Source: Bacteroidota bacterium (GTDB taxonomy: Bacteria; Bacteroidota; Bacteroidia; Bacteroidales; WCHB1-69). From it: a stretch of DNA of 35,751 bases. Where the stretch lies: the NCBI GenBank assembly GCA_009786185.1, contig WQTS01000119.1, forward strand, positions 1-35,751, given 5' to 3'. The position numbers and the translations under genes are program-made. Below the pieces are notes generated by a model. The model was not told where the DNA came from and did no database searches. It saw nothing but the letters and a program-made list of their open reading frames with translations. This document shows, piece by piece, positions 1 through 7,517 of this stretch (positions are counted from its first letter, which is position 1; every line of letters starts with the position of its first letter).

Positions 1-1
1 T

Positions 2-358
2 ATGGCAGGCGCCGCGGTAACGATTTCGATTCTATCCATGTCGGCGGCCTATACACTTGGAATATCGGTTGACTTCCCAACTGCGGTAATTCTTTGCGTA
101 CTTTCAACGCTTAGCGCCACAGGTGCTTCCGGCGTTGCAGGTGGTTCGTTGTTGTTAATTCCTTTGGCATGCAGTTTGTTTGGAATTCCCGATAGTATTT
201 CGATGCAGGTGGTCGGCGTAGGTTTTATTATCGGCGTTGTTCAGGATTCGTGCGAAACGGCACTGAATTCACATTCGGATGTGGTGTATCTTGGAAGTAT
301 TGAAGGACGGAAAAGAAATATTTTGACAAATCAGAGAACATCAACAGAGACACAATGA
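2..358 (+). CDS. sstT: Serine/threonine:Na+ symporter SstT, C-terminal part
   Basis: This is the C-terminal 118 residues of a dicarboxylate/amino acid:cation symporter (DAACS) family protein. The run [16 protein letters not shown] followed by [20 protein letters not shown] closely resembles SstT, the sodium-driven serine/threonine importer of the inner membrane. The gene is cut by the window edge, so the ATG at position 2 is an internal Met and not the real start. The last 15 or so residues are polar and look like a cytoplasmic tail. Its stop codon overlaps the start of the next gene (ATGA), so the two are probably cotranslated. The family assignment is firm; the exact substrate is inferred from similarity to SstT. 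Confidence 0.85.
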   Translation: MAGAAVTISILSMSAAYTLGISVDFPTAVILCVLSTLSATGASGVAGGSLLLIPLACSLFGIPDSISMQVVGVGFIIGVVQDSCETALNSHSDVVYLGSIEGRKRNILTNQRTSTETQ

Positions 359-798
359 AAATAGAAAAAATTACCGAAAACAAGAAACAGTTCCTTGACC
401 TGTTGCTATTGGCAGACGAACAAGAGAATATGATTGACAGGTATTTGGCAAGCGGAGATTTGTTTGCTTTATACGACAATGATTTGAAAAGTGTTTGTGT
501 TGTAGCGCCAATAGACAACGAAACTTGCGAATTGAAAAACATAGCGACATACGAAAAATATCAAGGCAAAGGGTACGGCAGAGCATTGATAAAATTTATT
601 TTTGATTTCTACAAAAACGACTACAAAACAATGTTTGTTGGAACAGGTGAAGTCCCGGCAATTTTGTCGTTTTATGAAAGTTGCGGATTTGAAAAATCAC
701 ATCGAGTAAAGAACTTCTTTACCGATAATTATGAGCAACCTATTTTCGAGGGAGAAATTCAACTTGTTGATATGATTTATCTGAAAAAAGATTTATAA
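355..798 (+). CDS. GNAT family N-acetyltransferase
   Basis: A 147-residue protein with the GNAT fold signature. The acetyl-CoA pyrophosphate-binding loop is [13 protein letters not shown] (about residues 64-76, motif A, Q/RxxGxG/A). It is preceded by a beta-strand rich in hydrophobics (CELKNIATY) and followed by the motif-B-like segment [13 protein letters not shown]. The whole protein is one acetyltransferase domain, the usual length for the family. The substrate cannot be told from sequence. The start ATG overlaps the sstT stop (ATGA). The DUF6157 gene follows after 9 bases, suggesting a small operon. Confidence 0.88.
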   Translation: MKIEKITENKKQFLDLLLLADEQENMIDRYLASGDLFALYDNDLKSVCVVAPIDNETCELKNIATYEKYQGKGYGRALIKFIFDFYKNDYKTMFVGTGEVPAILSFYESCGFEKSHRVKNFFTDNYEQPIFEGEIQLVDMIYLKKDL

Positions 799-807
799 AC
801 AGACAAT

Positions 808-1224
808 ATGAAAATACATACAACAAATTATTTTGACACTTTTATAGAAGTAGCGGAAGATACTAAGGCATATTGTGGTACAAAGCCATCAACAAAAGAC
901 AAAAAAACGGTTGCAGAAATGCAGTATGACTTGATTGCTAAAAATCCATATAAATACACCTCTGACGACATATTTTTTCAGGTGTTTGCCGACAGAAATG
1001 ATTTGATAAAAACAGAATATAAACAAGCAAGAGAGCAGTTTTTTTCAAAAGGACAGCCTTGTTTCCGTGCTTCACCTCTAACCAAAACTTATGGGTTCGG
1101 TATTCACTGCGACAATGATGGGAAAGTTGCTCTTTACGGAATGGAAACAGAAGAGTATCAAGAATTTTTGACTGACCCCAAAGTCAAAAAATGCAAAGCG
1201 ATGAAATCAAGTAGGCAAAAATAG
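808..1224 (+). CDS. DUF6157 family protein
   Basis: A 138-residue soluble protein that I recognise as the DUF6157 family. The N-terminus MKIHTTNYFDTFIEVAEDT, the central SDDIFFQVFADRN and the C-terminal CFRASPLTKTYGFGIHCDNDG are characteristic, followed by a YGMETEEY segment and a basic lysine-rich tail. The family has no established function. It has no signal peptide or membrane segment, so it should be cytosolic. It starts 9 bases after the acetyltransferase gene and is probably cotranscribed with it. Confidence 0.75.
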   Translation: MKIHTTNYFDTFIEVAEDTKAYCGTKPSTKDKKTVAEMQYDLIAKNPYKYTSDDIFFQVFADRNDLIKTEYKQAREQFFSKGQPCFRASPLTKTYGFGIHCDNDGKVALYGMETEEYQEFLTDPKVKKCKAMKSSRQK

Positions 1225-1357
1225 AAAACCGTATAAATCAGTATATAACACAGCCAAAATATAATTTACCACAAGGCGTGATAAATTCAAAGGTAAAAAT
1301 GTAAGCAAAAATCCAATGGAAACTATAATTTCGCGGGCTAATTTAAAAACATATTTA

Positions 1358-1954
1358 ATGGAGACGAAACAAATTAAAATTATGGTTGCAGACCCAACCA
1401 CACTCGGGCTTTTCGGCTTGGCAATTGTAACGCTGGTAGCCTCTTCTCAAAAACTCGGAATTACAGACGGATTAAGTTTTGTGCTGCCTTGGGCGCTATT
1501 TCTTGGCGGCGTGGCACAAATTATTGCATCCGTGTTCGATTTTAAACACAACAACCTTTTTGGCTCAACCGCCTTTGCTGCCTACGGCTTGTTCTGGATC
1601 GGCATGGGAATGAGCTGGCTCATCAGATTGGGATGCTTCGGCGAAGCGCTCGCAGCTTCCGCCGATACCAAACAATTAGGATTTGTTTTTATGGGTTATC
1701 TTATCCTTACAACTATTTTCCTCATCTCTGCCGTGAAAATGTCAAAAGCTATGTTCATTCTTTTGATACTTATTGTTATCTTGTTTTCAACTTTGGCTTT
1801 AGAGGCTTTCGGATGTGGACAGATATGGCACGTTATTGCAGCATATTCGGAATTGACAATTTCATTATTAACATTTTACGTGCTTGCCGCCAAATATTTA
1901 AACAGCGTGTTCGGAAGAGAAGTGCTTAGCACGGGAAAACCATTTGTGCAATAA
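1358..1954 (+). CDS. satP: GPR1/FUN34/YaaH-family acetate/succinate transporter
   Basis: A hydrophobic protein of about 198 residues with six predicted membrane segments, assigned to the acetate uptake (AceTr, YaaH/SatP) family. The N-terminal ADPTTLGLFGLA corresponds to the family NPxPLGLxGFG motif, with D in place of N. LPWALFLGGVAQIIASVFDFKHNNLFGSTAFAAYGLFW matches the family region containing the FGxxAFxxYGxFW motif. I chose the ATG at 1358, which gives a short leader before that motif; an in-frame ATG at 1316 would add 14 residues. The product likely imports acetate or succinate by proton symport in the inner membrane. The gene is in the same direction as bamD downstream. Confidence 0.82.
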   Translation: METKQIKIMVADPTTLGLFGLAIVTLVASSQKLGITDGLSFVLPWALFLGGVAQIIASVFDFKHNNLFGSTAFAAYGLFWIGMGMSWLIRLGCFGEALAASADTKQLGFVFMGYLILTTIFLISAVKMSKAMFILLILIVILFSTLALEAFGCGQIWHVIAAYSELTISLLTFYVLAAKYLNSVFGREVLSTGKPFVQ

Positions 1955-2000
1955 CTACTTGAAAATCCGGTTAGCTCGAATAAATGTATATATTCGCACC

Positions 2001-2951
2001 ATGAAAAAAATCCGTATCATAGATTTTAATCTATTGATCTTCTTGATTTTATGCTTCTCTTTTGGGAAGGCATCCGCTACTACTGAGGGTGAATTCCTCC
2101 CAAAAGATAATCATGTATGCTTTTTCGAAGTAGATGAGACAAATGAAACAACGGTAACTTCTGCTGAAAGGAAGACGAAAGAAAAGAAACCCAGAAGAAG
2201 TGGAAGAAGAGGAAAAGTAAACTTTGAAACGTTTCGGGAATACTATGAAAAAGCGATGAATTTGTATAACAAAAAAGCTTGGCTATCGGCGGCGCGTATT
2301 TTTGAACAACTTTATCCGTTATCCATCGGTACGCCATTAGGTGATACCATTCTTTTCTATTTTGCAGATTCTTATTTCCAAAATCGTGATTATCAAATGG
2401 CAGCGTTTCATTTTCGAGATTATGTGCGAAGATATCCGGGAACGGAAAGGACGGAATTGGCAGCCTTAAATGCTGTAAAAGCCATGTACTTTAGCTCGCC
2501 CGAGTATTATTTAGATCAATTTATCACGCTTATGGCTATTGATGAGGTTAATTTGTTTATTCAGAATTACCCTTATAGCAAGCATATTGAAGAATGTAAC
2601 GAAATTTTAGATGCTTTACGTGACAAATTGGCTAAAAAAGAGATGGAAATGGTGAGAATGTATTACCGCACAGGGAATTATGAAGCTGCGCAAATTATGG
2701 CGAGAAATTTCTTAAAAACCTATTCATATTCAAAATATGCGCCCGAAGTATTGTTTATTTTAGTCAGAAACAATTTTGATTTTGCGCGAAGAAGCGTGGA
2801 ACATAGAAAATATCACCGTTTTAAAGATGTCCTTGATGCTTTTGAAACGTTACAGGCGCGATACCCCGAAAGCCGTTTTATAGCGGATGCCAAAAAAATT
2901 GCCGATGAGGCTGCTAATCAAATCAAAAAATTAGACGAACGAAAAAAATAA
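2001..2951 (+). CDS. bamD: Outer membrane protein assembly factor BamD
   Basis: A 316-residue periplasmic tetratricopeptide-repeat protein. Residues from about 75 on align in my reading with Bacteroidota BamD: FREYYEKAMNLYNKKAWLSA, then the repeats DSYFQNRDYQMAAFHFRDYV, YYRTGNYEAAQIMARNFL and a C-terminal KDVLDAFETLQARYPESRFI. BamD works with BamA to insert outer-membrane beta-barrels. The start at 2001 (MKKIRIIDFNLL) gives a signal peptide; the frame is open upstream to 1944 but that part overlaps satP. Unusually there is no good lipobox: the candidate Cys18 follows Leu-Ile-Leu and the region otherwise looks like a type I signal ending near KASA. A basic linker (KKPRRSGRRGK) precedes the repeats. 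The order bamD-rpoZ-coaBC is usual in the phylum. Confidence 0.85.
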   Translation: MKKIRIIDFNLLIFLILCFSFGKASATTEGEFLPKDNHVCFFEVDETNETTVTSAERKTKEKKPRRSGRRGKVNFETFREYYEKAMNLYNKKAWLSAARIFEQLYPLSIGTPLGDTILFYFADSYFQNRDYQMAAFHFRDYVRRYPGTERTELAALNAVKAMYFSSPEYYLDQFITLMAIDEVNLFIQNYPYSKHIEECNEILDALRDKLAKKEMEMVRMYYRTGNYEAAQIMARNFLKTYSYSKYAPEVLFILVRNNFDFARRSVEHRKYHRFKDVLDAFETLQARYPESRFIADAKKIADEAANQIKKLDERKK

Positions 2952-2958
2952 TTATAGG

Positions 2959-3291
2959 ATGAAAGCGAACGAATACACCAAAGTAAAAATGAACTCTTTT
3001 GCCGTAACACGCGACTTGCGCGAATTTGACAAAGAAACCGGCAATATTTACGAAACCGTAGCCATTTTATCTAAACGAGCAAACCAAATTGCTACAGAGT
3101 TCAAAGAAGATTTTCAAGAACGTGTAAGAGATTTTGCTTCTCATTATTCTCATGATACTTTTGATGAAAATCATGAAAATAGAGAGCAAGTGGAATTGGC
3201 GCGTTTTTATGAACAACTACCGAAACCTGCCATTTTGGCAATTCATGAATTTGAAAATCACGAAATTTATTTCAAATTACCTGAAAAGTAA
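2959..3291 (+). CDS. rpoZ: DNA-directed RNA polymerase omega subunit (Rpb6-like)
   Basis: A 110-residue protein of the Bacteroidota omega/Rpb6 type. Recognisable parts are the N-terminal SFAVTRDLREFDKETGNIYE, the helix ETVAILSKRANQIATEFKE, and the C-terminal FYEQLPKPAILAIHEFENHE. Omega helps fold and assemble the beta-prime subunit of RNA polymerase and in many bacteria mediates ppGpp binding. It starts 7 bases after bamD and is followed 6 bases later by coaBC, so the three are almost certainly one transcript. Confidence 0.85.
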   Translation: MKANEYTKVKMNSFAVTRDLREFDKETGNIYETVAILSKRANQIATEFKEDFQERVRDFASHYSHDTFDENHENREQVELARFYEQLPKPAILAIHEFENHEIYFKLPEK

Positions 3292-3297
3292 CATACT

Positions 3298-4500
3298 ATG
3301 CCGGAACCGGCTGCAAAAAAAATTATCCTCGGAATCACAGGCGGCATAGCGGCATACAAGTCGTTGTCGCTGATTCGATTATTTAAAAAAGCAGGACACG
3401 AGGTTCAGGTAGTAGTAACAAAAAATGCGCTGCAATTTGTTACGCCCTTAACATTAGAAACATTGTCGCAAAACACGGTGTATTCCGATTCTTTTATTCG
3501 CAATGAGCCGTATTCCGTAGCACACATTTCGCATGCAGACTGGGCGGATGTGGTTGTAATAGCCCCTGCAACGGCAAATATCATTGGGAAATTTGCAAAC
3601 GGCATTGCCGACGACGCACTCTCGACGCTGCTCTTGGCTATGAAAAAGCCTGTTTTTTTAGCGCCCGCTATGAATGTGAATATGTATGAAAATGAGGCGG
3701 TACAGCGTAATATAGCGCAACTCAAGAAACAAGGCTGCCATATTATTGAACCGGCAACCGGCGATTTAGCGTGCGGCATTTCTGCAAAAGGCAGAATGGA
3801 GGAACCTGAAAGAATATTTGAAATCGTTACCCAATTTTTTTCTCAAAAAAAAAAATGGAATGGAAAGAAAGCTGTAGTAACAGCAGGTCCCACCTATGAA
3901 CCGATTGATCCGGTTCGTTTTATAGGAAACCATTCTTCCGGATTGATGGGGTTTGCGCTTGCTGAAAAGTTGGCGGAACAAGGCGCTGAAGTGACATTAA
4001 TTACAGGTACTACAGCTTTGTATGCCACAAACCAAGCCATTCAACGTGTGGATGTTGTAACAGCTAAAGAGATGTTAACCCAAACACTGCATTATTCAAA
4101 AAATGCAGATCTCATCATTATGGCGGCAGCCGTTGCCGATTATACTCCAAAAACGTTCGCCTCTGAAAAAATCAAGAAAAAAAATAGCGATTTAGAGCTT
4201 ATTTTGGAAAAAACAACCGATATTTTGTTAGAATTAGGAAAAAGAAAGCAAAAAAAACAATGTTTGGTGGGTTTTGCATTAGAAACCGAAAATGAGATAG
4301 AAAATGCAAAACAAAAATTGCAGCAAAAAAATGCAGATTTTATTGTGCTTAATTCTTTGAAAAATAGCGGTGCAGGGTTTAAATGCGCCACCAATCAAGT
4401 AACCATTTTTGCACAAAACGGCGCTATATTTGAAGGAAAGTGCAAGGCGAAAACCGAAGTGGCGGAGGAAATTTTGGAGTTTATTTTTGAACAATGGTAG
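3298..4500 (+). CDS. coaBC: Bifunctional phosphopantothenoylcysteine decarboxylase / phosphopantothenate-cysteine ligase
   Basis: A 400-residue fusion enzyme making 4'-phosphopantetheine in coenzyme A synthesis. The N-terminal flavoprotein (CoaC) domain has GITGGIAAYKS (FMN binding), the catalytic histidine in HISHADWADV, PATANIIGKFANGIADD, the PAMNVNMY motif and the active-site cysteine in LACGISAKGRM. The C-terminal CoaB ligase domain starts near residue 183 with AVVTAGPTYEPIDPVRFIGN and has AAAVADYTP, KIKKK and LVGFALETE. All key residues seem present and the length is normal for the family. It is the last gene of the bamD-rpoZ-coaBC run. Its stop lies one base from the stop of the convergent gene on the other strand, leaving no room for a dedicated terminator. 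Confidence 0.95.
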   Translation: MPEPAAKKIILGITGGIAAYKSLSLIRLFKKAGHEVQVVVTKNALQFVTPLTLETLSQNTVYSDSFIRNEPYSVAHISHADWADVVVIAPATANIIGKFANGIADDALSTLLLAMKKPVFLAPAMNVNMYENEAVQRNIAQLKKQGCHIIEPATGDLACGISAKGRMEEPERIFEIVTQFFSQKKKWNGKKAVVTAGPTYEPIDPVRFIGNHSSGLMGFALAEKLAEQGAEVTLITGTTALYATNQAIQRVDVVTAKEMLTQTLHYSKNADLIIMAAAVADYTPKTFASEKIKKKNSDLELILEKTTDILLELGKRKQKKQCLVGFALETENEIENAKQKLQQKNADFIVLNSLKNSGAGFKCATNQVTIFAQNGAIFEGKCKAKTEVAEEILEFIFEQW

Positions 4501-4501
4501 A

Positions 4502-6403
4502 TTAATGTCGAATATTTCTCATCTTAATGAAACCACCGGCATAAATCGTAAATGCGCCTGGTAGGGACTCTGTCTCATTGTTTGCAAAACGTACCCGCAT
4601 CTCAATGTCATATTTTCCGTTGATAAAGGTTTTGCTCCAAGTCTTTTGGTCTCGCGCAGCAAGCTCCTCAGTTTCGTTAATATACCATTGCAAACTGCCG
4701 GCATCTGTGTGCAGCCCTTCTATTTCTGCCCGAAATTCCACCTCACTTTCACAAAAAATTGTGTTATTCAAATCCTGATAATGAATTTCGTTTACATAAA
4801 AATCCACTTCTACATTACATATCCTTAGTATTCCTGTTTTAGATATAGTGTCGCCATTTTCATAGTGTGCCCGCATTCTTATTTCATATTCACCGGGAGA
4901 GAAAGTTTTACTCCATGTTTGTTGGTTTTGTGCAGAAAATTCTTCTACGCCATCAATATACCATTTTAAGCCGCTTATATTTGGGAGAGGTCCCTGTTCC
5001 TGTATTTCTGCTCTAAAGTTCACCACACTTTCGCAAATTAGAGTATCATATAAATTTAGGTGATGAATTTCGTTAGCAAAAAAAACAGCATCAGATAAGT
5101 CGTACATGGCTGAGTAGGCGAGATAATAATAGGATTCAGCAAAACCTACCCCGTAGCAAGAGATATGAAAGCCTAGGGTTAGCGGTTGCGTGAATAAGTA
5201 TGACGCATTGGGATTAGTGAGTTGCATAGTGCAAAACGATAAACCGCTACTATGTTGTATCCAAGGTCCGGGCACAGGTACCGGCGGAGCGCCTCCGATG
5301 GAAACCCTTACATCGCCGGTGTGTATATGTGGAGTCCATAACAAGGCATAATGCGCACCTATGTGCGTAGTGCCGGATGGAATAAAGGGAGCTATCTGCG
5401 CTTTTTTAACAGCATGCTCTGCAGGCGCTACCCAACTTTGCGCGGGATCGGAGAGCCCTAAACCATTATAATTATTTCCCACCAAATAAGCACATACACC
5501 CACAGGTTTGTTGGAAATAATAAAACAGCCATTATTACCTATAGGCACCTCTAACTCCACAAATTGTCCGGCTTGTAAATTAACAAGGCTCTGTTGTCCT
5601 TCCGGTCGTATGATGCCTCCTGTTTGCGTAATAGTGGTATTGTTTTGAGACGCAACAATACGCACAATATCAACATTGAGATGTGAAACCGGAACAAAAA
5701 AAGTTTTTCCCCACCTATTTACCGGAACTAACTGCTGCATTAAATGCTCAGGCGAACCAATAGCATTGGGAATTGTTGTCATCCTATTAAACGAAAAAAA
5801 TGCAACAGGCTTGTTGGAAGTTATATAGTCGCCTGTTGTTGTGAATGTTCTATAATAAACTTGTCCGGCATTTAAAGATTCCTGCCCTAGTATAGGAGTA
5901 CCATTATGAAACAATTTGGTATCATCGGCAATGGCAATAACGGCATATTCACCTGTTCCATAAGTTATTTGATAATATTCCGTACCTAATGCTCTTCGGG
6001 GCAAAACATTGGTGGCATCAGCACTGGCGAGTCTTTGGTTCATGGCATAAACCGTAACTGTATCTGAAGTGGATATATAAATGCTCTTGTTTGAAATTCC
6101 CATGGTTTGATTATATACCGCTTGTCTTTGTGCAGGATCAAGACTATAGGTATGTACTTGTTGGGCGCCAATGCTAAAAGGGACAGAGATGCCCAAGTCA
6201 GCAAAATGAATGTTGCCTGTAACAGCCTTATTACCACTTACGATACGGATTTGTAAATCAACAGCAGAAGCTGGAGATAGCATATTTTCCCCAAATGTTA
6301 TCCAAAATTCTTTTCCACCTGTTTCTTGCGCTTGTACTGAAAAAATGCTTGGCATTAAAAACACAGCGGCTGTTAAAAAATATTGTATTATTCTCATATA
6401 CAA
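4502..6403 (-). CDS. Secreted IgGFc-binding-like protein with duplicated C-terminal domain
   Basis: A 633-residue exported protein. The signal peptide MYMRIIQYFLTAAVFLMPSIF ends near VQAQE. Residues about 30-430 resemble the IgGFc-binding protein N-terminal domain found in many Bacteroidota surface proteins: GKEFWITFGENM at the front, then SIYISTSDTVTVYAMNQ, repeated FSFN/ISNKPVGVCAYLVGNN segments and VPVSHLN. Two copies of an about 94-residue Ig/PKD-like domain follow (from residues 444 and 538), each with NEIH, a CES(V)xFRAEI strand, a WYI strand and TWSKTF followed by a Y-I-x-MR strand. There is no recognisable secretion C-terminal domain. Role unknown; surface binding or adhesion is a guess. 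It is transcribed alone from a good Bacteroidota promoter. Confidence 0.7.
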   Translation of the reverse strand: MYMRIIQYFLTAAVFLMPSIFSVQAQETGGKEFWITFGENMLSPASAVDLQIRIVSGNKAVTGNIHFADLGISVPFSIGAQQVHTYSLDPAQRQAVYNQTMGISNKSIYISTSDTVTVYAMNQRLASADATNVLPRRALGTEYYQITYGTGEYAVIAIADDTKLFHNGTPILGQESLNAGQVYYRTFTTTGDYITSNKPVAFFSFNRMTTIPNAIGSPEHLMQQLVPVNRWGKTFFVPVSHLNVDIVRIVASQNNTTITQTGGIIRPEGQQSLVNLQAGQFVELEVPIGNNGCFIISNKPVGVCAYLVGNNYNGLGLSDPAQSWVAPAEHAVKKAQIAPFIPSGTTHIGAHYALLWTPHIHTGDVRVSIGGAPPVPVPGPWIQHSSGLSFCTMQLTNPNASYLFTQPLTLGFHISCYGVGFAESYYYLAYSAMYDLSDAVFFANEIHHLNLYDTLICESVVNFRAEIQEQGPLPNISGLKWYIDGVEEFSAQNQQTWSKTFSPGEYEIRMRAHYENGDTISKTGILRICNVEVDFYVNEIHYQDLNNTIFCESEVEFRAEIEGLHTDAGSLQWYINETEELAARDQKTWSKTFINGKYDIEMRVRFANNETESLPGAFTIYAGGFIKMRNIRH

Positions 6404-6423
6404 AATGTTTTGGATATTTTTCG

Positions 6424-6453
6424 CAAAAGTATCTAAATTTTTGAATAATCCAA
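6424..6453 (-). promoter_or_regulatory. Bacteroidota-type promoter for the IgGFc-binding-like gene
   Basis: On the minus strand the -7 box TACTTTTG (6424-6431) fits TAnnTTTG. A TTG (6451-6453) lies 19 bases upstream, matching the -33/-7 arrangement of the primary sigma factor in Bacteroidota. The box lies about 20 bases before the start codon at 6403. Confidence 0.7.
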
Positions 6454-6515
6454 GGGCAGTATAATAACTAGCAAGACAAAGTCAGGTTTAAGGAATTAAT
6501 TTTAGATTAAAAAGC

Positions 6516-6523
6516 TATTTTTG
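6516..6523 (+). promoter_or_regulatory. -7 promoter box before queG
   Basis: TATTTTTG fits TAnnTTTG and lies 19 bases before the GTG start of queG. No clear TTG is seen at the usual upstream spacing, so only the -7 element is supported. Confidence 0.5.
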
Positions 6524-6542
6524 CAACGATTATTTTTATAAT

Positions 6543-7517
6543 GTGAAAATCCAATCCGAAATCATTAAACAAATCGCTCATAATTGCGGTTTCTCCTTAT
6601 GCGGCATTGCAAAGTCTGAGCCTTTAACCATTGAAAAAGAGCGTTTTGAAAAAGCATTGGCGCAAAATTTCCATGCAAAAAAACCATATTTAGAACGCGA
6701 TATTGACAAACGTTTTCACCCGGAATTATTATTGGAAAATTGCAAATCGGTGATTGTGTGTGGGTTTAATTACAATATGCGGGATGCGGTGTGCGATACG
6801 CGGTGTGCGGTGTGTGGTGTGCGGTGTGCGACCGTAGGGGCGCAAAATCTTGTGCCCTCAAAAACCGATACCCGCAAAATTTCACAATACGCCCAAATCA
6901 AAGATTACCACGTTTTCATGAAAGAAAAAATGGAAAAATTGGCGCAACGTTTGCAGGAAGAATACGGCGCTTTCAATTATAAAACTACCATTGATTCTTC
7001 GGCTATTTCAGAAAAAGCATGGGCTGTTCAAACAGGAATCGGTTATTATGGCAAAAACGGAATCATTCAAACTTCAGTAGGTTCTTTTATTTTTTTGGGA
7101 ACTTTATTAATTGATAAAGAAGTAGATGAGTATGATGCTCCCAATCAAAATTCATGTAAAAATTGTAGCAAATGTATAGCGGCATGCCCTACAAACGCCA
7201 TTGTAGATCCTTATTATGTAGATTGCAATCAATGTATTACGCACATTACCCTAAATAAAAATGAAACTGATTTTACACGTGTGGCTAAATATGGCTGGCT
7301 CATTGCTTGCGATGTATGTCAAAATGTGTGCCCAAACAACGCGAATGCACCCATCAACGAGGAAGCGATGGCAAGGCAAGTTTCATTTTTAGAAAATAAA
7401 GATGAAATTTTTGATACTTTAACTCCTGAATCTTTTGAGGATAATTTTAAGAGTACAATTCTATATCAGTTTAAATATGAAGGATTAAAAAAACGTTTAG
7501 AAGATTTTAAAGAATGA
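6543..7517 (+). CDS. queG: Epoxyqueuosine reductase QueG
   Basis: A 324-residue iron-sulfur, cobalamin-dependent enzyme that reduces epoxyqueuosine to queuosine in tRNA. The N-terminal part has FSLCGIAKSEPL and VIVCGFNYN. The centre has the family segment DSSAISEKAWAVQTGIGYYG with GKNGIIQTSVGSFIFLGTLL. Two 4Fe-4S sites are seen: CKNCSKCIAACPTNAI and CDVCQNVCPNN. The start is GTG at 6543; the ATG two bases earlier runs into TGA. Residues about 80-106 are an unusual insertion of alternating C/V/R/A residues encoded by GCGGTGTG-like repeats and a decayed palindrome (VGAQNLVP), located between the family's CGFNYN and KISQYA segments. The stop overlaps the next start (ATGA). Confidence 0.92.
   Translation: MKIQSEIIKQIAHNCGFSLCGIAKSEPLTIEKERFEKALAQNFHAKKPYLERDIDKRFHPELLLENCKSVIVCGFNYNMRDAVCDTRCAVCGVRCATVGAQNLVPSKTDTRKISQYAQIKDYHVFMKEKMEKLAQRLQEEYGAFNYKTTIDSSAISEKAWAVQTGIGYYGKNGIIQTSVGSFIFLGTLLIDKEVDEYDAPNQNSCKNCSKCIAACPTNAIVDPYYVDCNQCITHITLNKNETDFTRVAKYGWLIACDVCQNVCPNNANAPINEEAMARQVSFLENKDEIFDTLTPESFEDNFKSTILYQFKYEGLKKRLEDFKE
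6784..6859 (+). repeat. In-frame repeat insertion inside queG (GCGGTGTG repeats plus decayed palindrome)
   Basis: About 50 bases of GC-richer sequence built from variants of GCGGTGTG and TGCGATACG run directly into GTAGGGGCGCAAAATCTTGT (6834 on). The latter is a degraded copy of the palindrome found whole in the neighbouring eamA gene, missing the final CTAC arm. The insertion keeps the queG frame open and falls in a loop between two conserved segments. Confidence 0.7.

Noticed and set aside
1944..2000. Longer bamD start
   Set aside because: The extension overlaps satP and lacks signal peptide character; the ATG at 2001 gives a proper signal peptide.
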